DNA from: Adlercreutzia agrestimuris
GTDB lineage: Bacteria; Actinomycetota; Coriobacteriia; Coriobacteriales; Eggerthellaceae
Direction: 5' to 3'
Assembly (NCBI RefSeq): GCF_943193125.1
Contig: NZ_CALPCX010000001.1
Location: 682,001-746,000, forward strand
DNA: 64,000 bases
Shown: in pieces, positions 25,415 to 32,043 of the stretch
How positions within the stretch are numbered: position 1 is the stretch's first letter
Layout of the letters: each line of letters opens with the position of its first letter
Program-made: the position numbers and the translations under genes
Notes under the pieces: model-generated
The model's database searches: none
Told to the model about the DNA's origin: nothing
What the model saw: the letters and a program-made list of their open reading frames with translations, nothing else

Positions 25415-25882
25415 ATGGCAATGAATTATTCCGAAAAAGTGATGGATCACTTTACCAACCCGCGCAATGTGGGCGAAATTGAAAACGCAAGCGGATGCGG
25501 CACCGTTGGCAATGCAGTGTGCGGCGATATTATGCGCGTGTATCTTGACATTGATGATGACGGTGTTATTCAAGACGCAAAGTTTAAAACCTTCGGCTGC
25601 GGCGCAGCTATTGCTACCAGCTCAATGGCAACAATGCTGGTCAAAGGCAAGACCATCCAGCAAGCCCTTGAGATTACCAACAAGGCCGTTATGGAAGCGC
25701 TTGATGGGTTGCCGCCAGTAAAAGTGCACTGCTCGCTTTTGGCTGAAGAGGCTATTCACGCGGCGCTGTGGGACTATGCCGAGAAAAATGGCATTCATAT
25801 TGAAGGCCTGGAAAAGCCGGTTTCAGATATTGGCGAACACGACCATGGTCATGATCTCGGCGAAGATGAAGAGGACGAATAA
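25415..25882 (+). CDS. iscU: Iron-sulfur cluster scaffold protein (IscU/NifU N-terminal type)
   Basis: This 155-residue scaffold has the three cluster-ligand cysteines: in GNAVCGD, in KTFGCGAAIA and in KVHCSLLAEEAI. The region MDHFTNPRNVGEI is typical. It ends in a His/Asp/Glu-rich tail (HDHGHDLGEDEEDE) that might bind metal. It receives sulfur from the adjacent desulfurase. No SufBCD or HscAB genes lie in the window. Confidence 0.95.
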   Translation: MAMNYSEKVMDHFTNPRNVGEIENASGCGTVGNAVCGDIMRVYLDIDDDGVIQDAKFKTFGCGAAIATSSMATMLVKGKTIQQALEITNKAVMEALDGLPPVKVHCSLLAEEAIHAALWDYAEKNGIHIEGLEKPVSDIGEHDHGHDLGEDEEDE

Positions 25883-25907
25883 GCCCTACTTACTGTGTAC
25901 TTTCTTT

Positions 25908-26298
25908 TTATGCAAGACGACCATAAACGTCCCATGCTCCATATAAAACACCTTCACGCGTCTTAACTATAAGTTGGTTAAGACGCTTTTCATATTCCTC
26001 TGGACTTGCTTTGACACGTTGAATGTTGTCTACTCTGACGCGTTGGTAGAGCGGCGGTGTTGCCTTAAAGGCTGTCCAGAGTCGTGCCTGTTTGAGTGCA
26101 CGAACAATATCTTCGTCAACGCGAAAGCTGCGCGGACCGAGCGGGGGAAGGACACGGCGGCCGGCATCGGTCATAAGACCCAAGCGCTCAAGTCTTCTGA
26201 CGCGTTCTTTGTTCAGTTCAGACCATGTACTATTTTTGGTGCGAGGCGTGAAGCGCTGAAGGGCGCCGTGGTCGGGAAAGGTTTTGCTGCGAACTCAT
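25908..26298 (-). pseudogene. Decayed YdeI/OmpD-associated family gene
   Basis: The downstream frame reads FTPRTKNSTWSELNKERV, then RLERLGLMTDAGRR and finally NQLIVKTREGVLYGAWDVYGRL, the conserved C-terminal half of YdeI-family proteins. About 80 N-terminal residues are missing. A good ribosome site (AAGAGGAG) precedes ATG 26298, but that ATG is in another frame that closes after 22 codons at TAG. I read this as a deletion plus frameshift. A shorter product from an internal start at about 26183 cannot be excluded. Confidence 0.6.
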
Positions 26299-26332
26299 AA
26301 AAGACTCCTCTTAAAAGTGTGCTGCAGGTGCC

Positions 26333-26677
26333 TTATTTCCAGAGGCGCTGGGCAGTAGGATCATCCAGGAGACAAAGCTCCATCAGCAGCTCTAAATCTT
26401 CAGAGTAGTCTGCGCTGGGATCGTCGTACTTGAGGGCTTTTGCGGTGCCGGTTTCAAAGGCAGCTTCGCCATGCTCTTTCCAGAGCTGTTGAAGGTGTTT
26501 GTTGGGGCAAAGTCCATCAGCCAATTGAAAGCGAAGACGGTTAAACTTTGCGGGTATATCGGTGGCGCACATAAGGAAGGTTTCGCCAGTAGGAGTGCAA
26601 CGAAAATATAAGACGCCCATTTCGGGGTGACGATCGCGATAGGCATCTTTGAGTTGTTTGCGTTTTTCAGTGGTCAT
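26333..26677 (-). CDS. GIY-YIG nuclease family-like protein
   Basis: This 114-residue protein contains GVLYFRCTPTGETFLMCATD (divergent GIY-YIG core with the YFR and catalytic-Arg region), then RFQLADGLCPNKHLQQLWKEHG, matching small GIY-YIG proteins found in Firmicutes and Coriobacteriia. AAGGGG lies upstream of ATG 26677. The strict GIY...YIG tyrosines are partly replaced, so nuclease activity is uncertain. It is next to the boundary of the decayed mobile element. Confidence 0.68.
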   Translation of the reverse strand: MTTEKRKQLKDAYRDRHPEMGVLYFRCTPTGETFLMCATDIPAKFNRLRFQLADGLCPNKHLQQLWKEHGEAAFETGTAKALKYDDPSADYSEDLELLMELCLLDDPTAQRLWK

Positions 26678-26721
26678 AAAACCCCTTCGTTTGGTTTGCT
26701 CTTTTATATGATACAGAGCGA

Positions 26722-26752
26722 ATAAAAAAACGCCGTCTTAAAGACGGCGTTT
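26722..26752 (-). terminator. Terminator of a former minus-strand tRNA-Gly
   Basis: The stem AACGCCGTCT/AGACGGCGTT has a 3-nt loop and is followed on the minus strand by a run of T. It lies 12 bp beyond the tRNA-Gly 3' fragment. It resembles the terminator of the intact tRNA-Gly at 30818. Confidence 0.8.
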
Positions 26753-26764
26753 GGCTGTGTCAGA

Positions 26765-26807
26765 TGGAGCGGGCGACGGGACTCGAACCCGCGAATACAA
26801 GCTTGGG
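26765..26807 (-). pseudogene. 3' half of a tRNA-Gly gene (attachment-site remnant)
   Basis: On the minus strand this reads from the anticodon loop (CCCAAGCTTG) through the T-arm GCGGGTTCGAGTCCCG and acceptor CGCCCGC to TCCA. The 5' half is missing. The T-arm and acceptor are identical to the intact tRNA-Gly(CCC) at 30730, but the anticodon stem differs (GCTTG against GCCAG). The break falls in the anticodon loop, where tyrosine integrases commonly recombine. Confidence 0.85.
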
Positions 26808-26936
26808 TATGGCGCTCGTCAGGAACGGCCAGCGCGTCTTGCTCGTGGACGCCGAACCGCAGGGCGACCTCATAAAGCCGCTCGGTTGGAAGGATCCCGA
26901 TGCCCTAGAGTCACCGACGCTCGCCGGAATGGAAAT
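26800..26936 (+). pseudogene. ParA-family ATPase fragment
   Basis: The frame reads SLGMALVRNGQRVLLVDAEP and continues QGDLIKPLGW, the segment after the Walker A of ParA/Soj ATPases including the deviant Walker B (VLLVDAEPQGD). Walker A itself and everything after about 45 residues are missing. It is joined to the tRNA-Gly fragment through shared bases AGCTTGGG. ParA genes are typical cargo of integrative conjugative elements. Confidence 0.7.
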
Positions 26937-27031
26937 GCCCCGAGTGGCAGGAAGAAGGTTGTCTATCCCGACCTGCCATATGTTGCGCATTACGACCTCG
27001 AGGTACTTTTCTAGGAGGGAATGCCTTGCGC

Positions 27032-27493
27032 CTACAGCGTTTTGCGGCCAAGCTCACTGAGCGCCTTGAGGGTGGCGTCGACGTTCTCGGCATGCCAGTT
27101 CTTGTATCCTCCGGCGTATTGCGAGGCGTACATGCCGGAGAGGCGGACGTCGCTCAATCCCTTCTGCTGGGTGGTGAGGCGGACGCCCCCGCCGCTCGTC
27201 TCGATGTCGATGATCACGTTGAGCAAGTCGTCGACCAGCTTCACCGATTCAATCTCCGAGTACGGAACCACGAGGGAAATGTCCCTTTCGAGCGTTGCCC
27301 AATTGGGGTCGAACGGCAGCAGGATGATTTCGTTTTCGCACATCTGGAGGACAGCCACATCGTATAGCTCGAAAAAGCGGACGATCTTTTCACTCAGTTC
27401 CCCAGCCGCACCTTTGACGATGATGCATCTGTCTTCCAGAGGCGCATACCCCGCTTCGGTTGCGTATTCCCAAACTTTTTCCTCTCGAGCCAT
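27032..27493 (-). CDS. Hypothetical protein in the accessory region
   Basis: This 153-residue protein begins MAREEKVWEYATEAGY. It has alternating beta-strand-like stretches (DRCIIVKGAA, IILLPFDP, DISLVVPYSEIESVKLVDD, LLNVIIDIETSGGGVRLTT) that resemble a bacterial PH-like fold, and no signal peptide or membrane span. AGGAGC precedes ATG 27493. It is richer in G+C than the flanking core genes, consistent with the island. I do not recognise a family. Confidence 0.6.
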   Translation of the reverse strand: MAREEKVWEYATEAGYAPLEDRCIIVKGAAGELSEKIVRFFELYDVAVLQMCENEIILLPFDPNWATLERDISLVVPYSEIESVKLVDDLLNVIIDIETSGGGVRLTTQQKGLSDVRLSGMYASQYAGGYKNWHAENVDATLKALSELGRKTL

Positions 27494-27665
27494 GACCGTT
27501 CTGCTCCTCTCATCGCTGAATCATATCTACGGAAAGCCTATGAAAGCCTGCGCCGCTTGAGGTTGCCGAAAAATCTCGCCAAAAGGACGCTGGCGGATAC
27601 TATTTTCACGATCGACCCATCTGAGAGCAAGCAATACTTTTCAATAAAAATCCAGTTCAGAGGCA

Positions 27666-27685
27666 CTGTCAAAGACTTTTGACAG
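27666..27685. promoter_or_regulatory. Perfect palindrome upstream of the XRE regulator
   Basis: CTGTCAAA-GACT-TTTGACAG is an 8-bp perfect inverted repeat around 4 bp. It could be an operator or a small hairpin; there is no T-run. Confidence 0.5.
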
Positions 27686-27686
27686 C

Positions 27687-27743
27687 TATTTCGGCTCTCT
27701 CCGCCAGACGCGCATGCTATTATTTCGGCTCTCTCCGCCAGAC
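27687..27743. repeat. Two 23-bp direct repeats before the XRE regulator
   Basis: The unit TATTTCGGCTCTCTCCGCCA plus GAC occurs at 27687-27709 and 27721-27743 (period 34), each followed by a similar sequence ending in CTATTATT. They lie about 70 bp before the regulator start and may be binding sites or a promoter duplication. Confidence 0.8.
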
Positions 27744-27813
27744 TCGTACACTATTATTATTGCTTGTGCAGATAGGCAAAGTGCACAGGCGCTTAATTGG
27801 AAGGAAAGGACCA

Positions 27814-28425
27814 ATGGAGCTGGCTCAGCAATTGAAGGTCAAGCGGGAGGAGCGCGGGCTTTCCCAAGAGGAAGTCTCAAAAGCGATATTCGTATCGCGT
27901 CAGACCATTTCGAATTGGGAAACCGACAAGACCTACCCAGATGTGCAAAGTTTGTTTCTGCTCAGCCAGCTTTTCGATACATCCATAGACGAGCTTGTAA
28001 AGGGAGATGCCGTAAGAATCCAACAAGCAGTCAAACAGGATTCGCGCATAATGAGGCTTTTGTCGTACGGAATGGTCGGCTTTTGGGTACTTGCCTTCCT
28101 TTTTCTCCTTGCCTTCTCGCTCGCTTGGTCGGAGCCTTCCGGCTTTGCTCGCATGAGCAAAGGCAACATCGCAGGCGGGATCACGTTCATTGTGCTCTAC
28201 GCCATTGGGTTCGGTATGGCCATCGCCATAGACCGCCTGAAGAAGAGGCATGACATCGTCACCTATCGGGAAATCGACCAGTTTCTCAAGGGAGAATTGA
28301 TGGGCAATCCAGACGAGGAGGGTCTATCGCGCAAGCACCCGGCCCTCGGCGTGGTGGCGAAGTTGCTCGGCGGGGCTGCGGTCGGGCTGCTTTTGACGGG
28401 GCTTCTGCTTGCGCTTGAAGGATAA
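27814..28425 (+). CDS. XRE-family regulator with membrane domain
   Basis: This 203-residue protein has a Cro/CI-type HTH at residues 5-60 (LSQEEVSKAIFVSRQTISNW, ETDKTYPDVQSL), then two hydrophobic spans (about residues 80-105 and 115-140), a charged segment and a third span at the C-terminus. Membrane-tethered XRE regulators of this layout often control neighbouring transporters. AAGGAAAGGACC precedes ATG 27814. The MATE exporter lies downstream behind a terminator. Base composition is G+C-rich like the rest of the island. Confidence 0.82.
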   Translation: MELAQQLKVKREERGLSQEEVSKAIFVSRQTISNWETDKTYPDVQSLFLLSQLFDTSIDELVKGDAVRIQQAVKQDSRIMRLLSYGMVGFWVLAFLFLLAFSLAWSEPSGFARMSKGNIAGGITFIVLYAIGFGMAIAIDRLKKRHDIVTYREIDQFLKGELMGNPDEEGLSRKHPALGVVAKLLGGAAVGLLLTGLLLALEG

Positions 28426-28530
28426 AGCCTCATGCGGCGACCATGCGTCGAGGTTTCGCTGTATGGGGCAAGTCGCGCCTGTGTCTGTCATAGAGGGCGC
28501 ACGTCATACGCAGGGCATCAGCGTTGCCAA

Positions 28531-28560
28531 GCCCGTCGGCCGCTAGGTCGGCGGGCTTTT
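28531..28560 (+). terminator. Rho-independent terminator after the XRE regulator
   Basis: An 11-bp stem (GCCCGTCGGCC/GGTCGGCGGGC, two G-T pairs) with loop GCTA is followed by TTTT. Confidence 0.85.
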
Positions 28561-28656
28561 CCCGTGTGATGCGGATTCTGATTCGCGGCGGCTGTTTGCC
28601 AGCACGTTCGCACTATGGGATAATCCTTCTGTTCTAGTACATCGACAGGAACAGCC

Positions 28657-28722
28657 ATGAAACTTTGCATTGGGATGGCTTCGGAAGCATATAGACGAGA
28701 CGCTGACCGGAGCAAAGCCTGA
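28657..28722 (+). CDS. Candidate leader peptide of the MATE exporter, 21 residues
   Basis: AGGA six bases upstream of ATG 28657 starts a 21-codon frame (MKLCIGMASEAYRRDADRSK plus Ala) ending TGA at 28722. Right after it come a 9-bp hairpin and a terminator-like hairpin before the exporter start. Such an arrangement is typical of translation-dependent attenuation. The peptide sequence matches no leader I know. Confidence 0.45.
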   Translation: MKLCIGMASEAYRRDADRSKA

Positions 28723-28736
28723 TAAATCGTCGACCC

Positions 28737-28820
28737 AAACAACCCGCTCAGGGTTGTTTCGGCTTGCGCAGATGAACGATGGGCACGAGAGCGGGCAGGC
28801 GTCCGTTCTCTTTTTGTTTT
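28737..28820 (+). promoter_or_regulatory. Putative attenuator upstream of the MATE exporter
   Basis: Hairpin 1 (AAACAACCC/GGGTTGTTT, 28737-28759) is followed by hairpin 2 (GAGAGCGG/CCGTTCTC, 28787-28810) and the T-rich run TTTTTGTTTT. The second looks like an intrinsic terminator placed 22 bp before the exporter ATG, so readthrough would be needed for expression. Confidence 0.6.
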
Positions 28821-28841
28821 CACCCCATCGAAAGGCTTTCC

Positions 28842-30218
28842 ATGTCAGTATCTACAGATCACACGCCATCCCTTTTGGAAGGGAGCGCTCCGAAGCGCCT
28901 GGCAGCATTCTCCGCGCCGCTCGTTGCGGCGAACCTCCTCCAGTACGCCTACCAGTTCGTTGATATGGGCGTCGTGGGCAACGTCGTCGGCGAGACGGGC
29001 CTTGTCGCGGTCAGTAACGCCTCCACCATCGTCTTCATCATCAGCTCGATAGCCATAGGGCTCATGTCGGGTTGCACCGTCGCGGTCGGCAACCGCGTGG
29101 GCGCTCGTGACGAGCAGGGTCAGCGCCGCACCTTCGCCGCGTCCCTCGGAGTCGCCCTCCTGGGGGCGGCAGCGATAACCTTGGCAGGGACGACGCTCGC
29201 GCATCCCATCTTCTCGCTCATGGGCGTTCCAGGAACCTCGCTCGCCCAGACGGTCGCATACCTTGAGGTCGTCTCCCTGGGTTCGGTCGGGCTCTTCCTC
29301 CTAAACGCTGCGTGCGCGTTCCTGCGGGCGCAGGGAGATTCCGTCGGCCCTCTCGCCATCATGGCCTTCTCCGCTGCAGCGAACGTGATCCTCGACTTCA
29401 TCCTCATAGTCGGTTTCGGTCTCGGCGTAGTCGGCGCCGCCATCGCGACCGTGTCCGCCCAAGGTGCGGGGGCGGTCTTCGCCTTGTGGCTAGCGCGCCG
29501 TAGACACCCCTCCGCCCGCGACCTGTTTCGCTTCGTGCGAGACGCGCAGGAGCGAGCAGAAGTGCTTACGTCCGCGCGGTATGTGCTTCGCGTCGGCGTT
29601 CCCATGGCCGTGCAGCAGGCCGTCATCAACCTCTCCTATGTCTTCGTGACCGCATGGCTCAACTCCTACGGCCCGACCATCGCAGCCGCCTCTGGCGTAG
29701 GCCTCAAGATAAGCACCATCGCCGGGCTTCCTTGCTGGGGAATCGGGCAGGCCATCTCCGCATCGGTATCCCAGAGCATCGGAGCCGAGATGTCGAATCG
29801 GGCGGTTGCGTTCGCCAGGTCGGGCCTTCTTGTGTCCATCGTTGTCACCGCAGGCATCCAGATCGCCGTGCAGTTCGGCGCGGAATGGCTCGTCTCCCTT
29901 TTCGGGGAATCGGGCAAGGACCTCACTGAGGCGGCGGTCCTCTACCTTCGCATCACCTGCAGCGTAAACGGGATCTTCTATGCGTCGATGTACGCCCTCG
30001 ATTCATTCGCCCTGGCCTCGGGCGCACCGAAGCTGGCTCTCGCTAACTCCCTCATTGACGCCTTCGTCATGAGGGCGGGACTTGCGTGGCTCCTGTCCGT
30101 TCCCCTAGGCTGCGGATTCATCGGAATCTATGCGGCGCAGGCAGCGGCGCCGGTTCTGCCCGCCATCATCGGCTTCGCGTATCTCCGGTTATGGTCGAAG
30201 AGAAACTTGCCCGAGTAG
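28842..30218 (+). CDS. MATE family multidrug efflux transporter
   Basis: This 458-residue protein has about twelve hydrophobic segments in two homologous halves. MATE-typical features are APLVAANLLQYAYQFVDMG early, then GNVVGETGLVAVSNAS, and GVPMAVQQAVINLSYVFV at the start of the second half. It exports cationic drugs or metabolites using Na+ or H+. AAAGG precedes ATG 28842. Codon third positions are strongly C/G-biased against the core genes around the island, supporting transfer. A leader peptide and attenuator lie upstream. Confidence 0.9.
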   Translation: MSVSTDHTPSLLEGSAPKRLAAFSAPLVAANLLQYAYQFVDMGVVGNVVGETGLVAVSNASTIVFIISSIAIGLMSGCTVAVGNRVGARDEQGQRRTFAASLGVALLGAAAITLAGTTLAHPIFSLMGVPGTSLAQTVAYLEVVSLGSVGLFLLNAACAFLRAQGDSVGPLAIMAFSAAANVILDFILIVGFGLGVVGAAIATVSAQGAGAVFALWLARRRHPSARDLFRFVRDAQERAEVLTSARYVLRVGVPMAVQQAVINLSYVFVTAWLNSYGPTIAAASGVGLKISTIAGLPCWGIGQAISASVSQSIGAEMSNRAVAFARSGLLVSIVVTAGIQIAVQFGAEWLVSLFGESGKDLTEAAVLYLRITCSVNGIFYASMYALDSFALASGAPKLALANSLIDAFVMRAGLAWLLSVPLGCGFIGIYAAQAAAPVLPAIIGFAYLRLWSKRNLPE

Positions 30219-30246
30219 CGACCCCAAACCCTGAGAGTTTCAACTT

Positions 30247-30478
30247 ATGCCTATTGCAGGAAGTCAGGAGGTTGCCGCCCTTATTGAGTCAAAGCGAAGG
30301 AGAAGAGGCATTAGCGTTACCGAACTCACGCGACGCATTGGCGTTGACGGGAAGAGGCTCTGGTACGTCCCGAATGGACAGCGCGAGATGCAGGGGTGCC
30401 GCATCGGCATCCGATGGCTCATTCTGAAGCTCGGGCTCTTGAACTATCTCTACAAGGATCGCCGCGAGAAGAAGGGCG
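30247..30478 (+). pseudogene. HTH-protein remnant
   Basis: The first 50 codons from ATG 30247 encode a Cro/CI-like HTH (QEVAALIESKRRRRGISVTE, TRRIGVDGKRLWYVPNGQRE). After residue 50 the sequence no longer resembles the family, and the frame runs on into the integrase remnant, closing at 30612. I read it as the N-terminal end of an element-borne regulator fused to unrelated sequence by deletion. Confidence 0.5.
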
Positions 30479-30667
30479 ATGCCTATACAGATAATCACAT
30501 GCGACAAACCGTACAACCTTGCTCATGGCGAAAGCATCAAGACGGTCGCCGTTCTTATGGGGTATGCAAGTCCGTCATATACGCTCGATCTCTATGCCGG
30601 GTATGTACCTAACACAGGACTTGGAATCGGGAAGCGCTATATGAGCGTGCTGCAAGCGGCGTTCTAG
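30479..30667 (+). pseudogene. C-terminal remnant of a tyrosine integrase
   Basis: The last 50 codons read AHGESIKTVAVLMGYASPSY, TLDLYAGYVP and GIGKRYM, matching the box II end of phage/ICE integrases: the LMGH(A/S)S motif (here Tyr replaces His) and the nucleophilic Tyr in TLDLY. Just upstream the box II HxxR region survives in another frame as NHMRQT. The N-terminal and core-binding domains are gone. It ends 63 bp before an intact tRNA-Gly, where an element integrase is expected. Confidence 0.75.
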
Positions 30668-30672
30668 TAGTG

Positions 30673-30687
30673 TGATTTTGCCGATTT
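30673..30687 (+). repeat. 15-bp inverted repeat, left arm
   Basis: TGATTTTGCCGATTT here is repeated exactly in reverse complement at 31036-31050. The pair brackets the tRNA-Gly(CCC). Confidence 0.8.
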
Positions 30688-30729
30688 AGGCTTTTGCGCT
30701 TTTCCAAGTGGCGTATAATTTGACGGAAC

Positions 30730-30805
30730 GCGGGCGTCGCCAAGTGGTAAGGCACTGGCTTCCCAAGCCAGGATTTCGCGGGTTCGAGTCCCGTCGCCCG
30801 CTCCA
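30730..30805 (+). tRNA. tRNA-Gly (anticodon CCC)
   Basis: The cloverleaf is complete: acceptor GCGGGCG/CGCCCGC, anticodon stem CTGGC/GCCAG with loop TTCCCAA, T-loop TTCGAGT, and encoded CCA. Anticodon CCC reads GGG. TATAAT at 30714-30719 is a good -10 box. Confidence 0.97.
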
Positions 30806-30817
30806 TATGACAAAACC

Positions 30818-30842
30818 GAACGCCGTCTCGAAGACGGCGTTC
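30818..30842 (+). terminator. Hairpin terminator of tRNA-Gly
   Basis: The stem GAACGCCGTCT/AGACGGCGTTC has a 3-nt loop; the T-run after it is weak (TTG). Confidence 0.7.
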
Positions 30843-31101
30843 TTGCATTCCTATGAGCATTTTGAGCTGAAATGAAAACGTGTCGATTTCCCCGTCTTTA
30901 TCCCGTGCGCTTGTTACAATGAAAGACGTAGATTCTGTCTTACGAGGTCAGAGAGGCTTTTCAAGAGAAATTGCATCGGGTAGTGCAACAGCTTGGGAAG
31001 CTTGAATCTTGTCACTTGGTTAATTCACATGATCCAAATCGGCAAAATCATAAGACAAGCCTGCCGCTCTCGCTGAACTCGATTGCAGCCAACAGAATGC
31101 G
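30843..31101. other. Intergenic region after tRNA-Gly
   Basis: No gene is seen. A TACAAT at 30916 could start a plus-strand transcript with small hairpins (TTGCA/TGCAA near 30973-30990; AGCTT/AAGCT near 30991-31003), and the right arm of the 15-bp inverted repeat is at 31036-31050. No RNA family is recognised. Confidence 0.4.
31036..31050 (-). repeat. 15-bp inverted repeat, right arm
   Basis: Exact reverse complement of 30673-30687; similarity extends a few bases further with mismatches. Confidence 0.8.
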
Positions 31102-32019
31102 TTATGGCTGCTGACGCTTTTGAGATAAAAGAAGCCCAGCAATGGTCATGAAGACACCCAGCACAATGTACATATTCAACGGCTCACCAAGAAGCAGGAT
31201 TGACGCTGTAGTGGTAATGGCAGGAACCAGATAGATATAGGTGGTGGATATAGTTGGACCAAGGTGTTTCACCGAGATTCCCCACGTGACAAAACATGCA
31301 GCAGAGGCAACAACTCCCAGGAACAGGAGATTAAGCATGGTATCCCACCGGAATAAAACTTCTGGCGAGACAAAGCTTCCACCAAAGAGAAAAGAAATGG
31401 GAACTATGAAAACAAGTCCCCACAAGAAGGTTCTTTTAGTAGACGAAATTGTCTCATAACCCAACGAGGCAATCTTTTGAACCAGAACGGAATAGATAGC
31501 CCAAACAAGCGCAGCAAGAAGGGCGAGCAGATCTCCTAAAAGAGACGCTTGCCCAAGCGATGTGATCATGCTGTCCGATTCGGCACCGATGCCAACCACG
31601 ACAAGCCCTCCCATTGCCAGCAGAAACCCTGCAAAGAATTTGGCGTTTAAAGAAGAGCGATCTCCAAGAAGCGCTGAGGCGATGGCTGTAAAAAGCGGAG
31701 ATGCAGCAACTATGACGCCCACCGCGGTAGCAGTGGTGAAAACAAGAGCCACGTTCTCGAGCAGGTAGTATGCTGCTATGCCGGTTGCGCCAGCTGCTAC
31801 AAACAACAATTCGTGTTTCCGCTCGTACAGACGAAGGATATGGGGGCGCAGAGCGCAAAGCACAATAAACCCGATGACGAAACGCAGCAAAAGGATCCAA
31901 AGTGGTGATAGGTTTACGAGAAGCACCTTCGTGGACACAAAGGTAGTTCCCCAGACGAATATGGTGAAGAGTGCTACGAGGTGGTACTTCATTCCAACAG
32001 GTCTTTTTTGATCGTTCAT
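31102..32019 (-). CDS. DMT superfamily transporter (EamA family)
   Basis: This 305-residue protein has ten predicted spans in two EamA repeats: FTIFVWGTTFVSTKVLLVNL and RFVIGF in the first, LLALLAALVWAIYSVLVQKI in the second, and a late YLVPAITTTASILLLGEPL typical of the family. Such proteins export amino acids or metabolites. ATG 32019 lacks a strong ribosome site; ATG 31992 is an alternative. It is the first core-like gene beyond the accessory region. Confidence 0.9.
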   Translation of the reverse strand: MNDQKRPVGMKYHLVALFTIFVWGTTFVSTKVLLVNLSPLWILLLRFVIGFIVLCALRPHILRLYERKHELLFVAAGATGIAAYYLLENVALVFTTATAVGVIVAASPLFTAIASALLGDRSSLNAKFFAGFLLAMGGLVVVGIGAESDSMITSLGQASLLGDLLALLAALVWAIYSVLVQKIASLGYETISSTKRTFLWGLVFIVPISFLFGGSFVSPEVLFRWDTMLNLLFLGVVASAACFVTWGISVKHLGPTISTTYIYLVPAITTTASILLLGEPLNMYIVLGVFMTIAGLLLSQKRQQP

Positions 32020-32043
32020 TATAGGTGCTTGGTTTCTGTTGCC

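Noticed and set aside
27687..27743. Direct repeats considered as a CRISPR array
   Set aside because: There are only two units with an 11-bp spacer, no Cas genes and a promoter-proximal position.
30925..31060. T-box-like or small-RNA-like sequence (GGTCAGAGAGGC, hairpins) after tRNA-Gly
   Set aside because: There is no TGGNACC antiterminator box, no downstream plus-strand gene, and no match to a known RNA core such as tmRNA, RNase P, SRP or 6S. It is listed only as an intergenic region.
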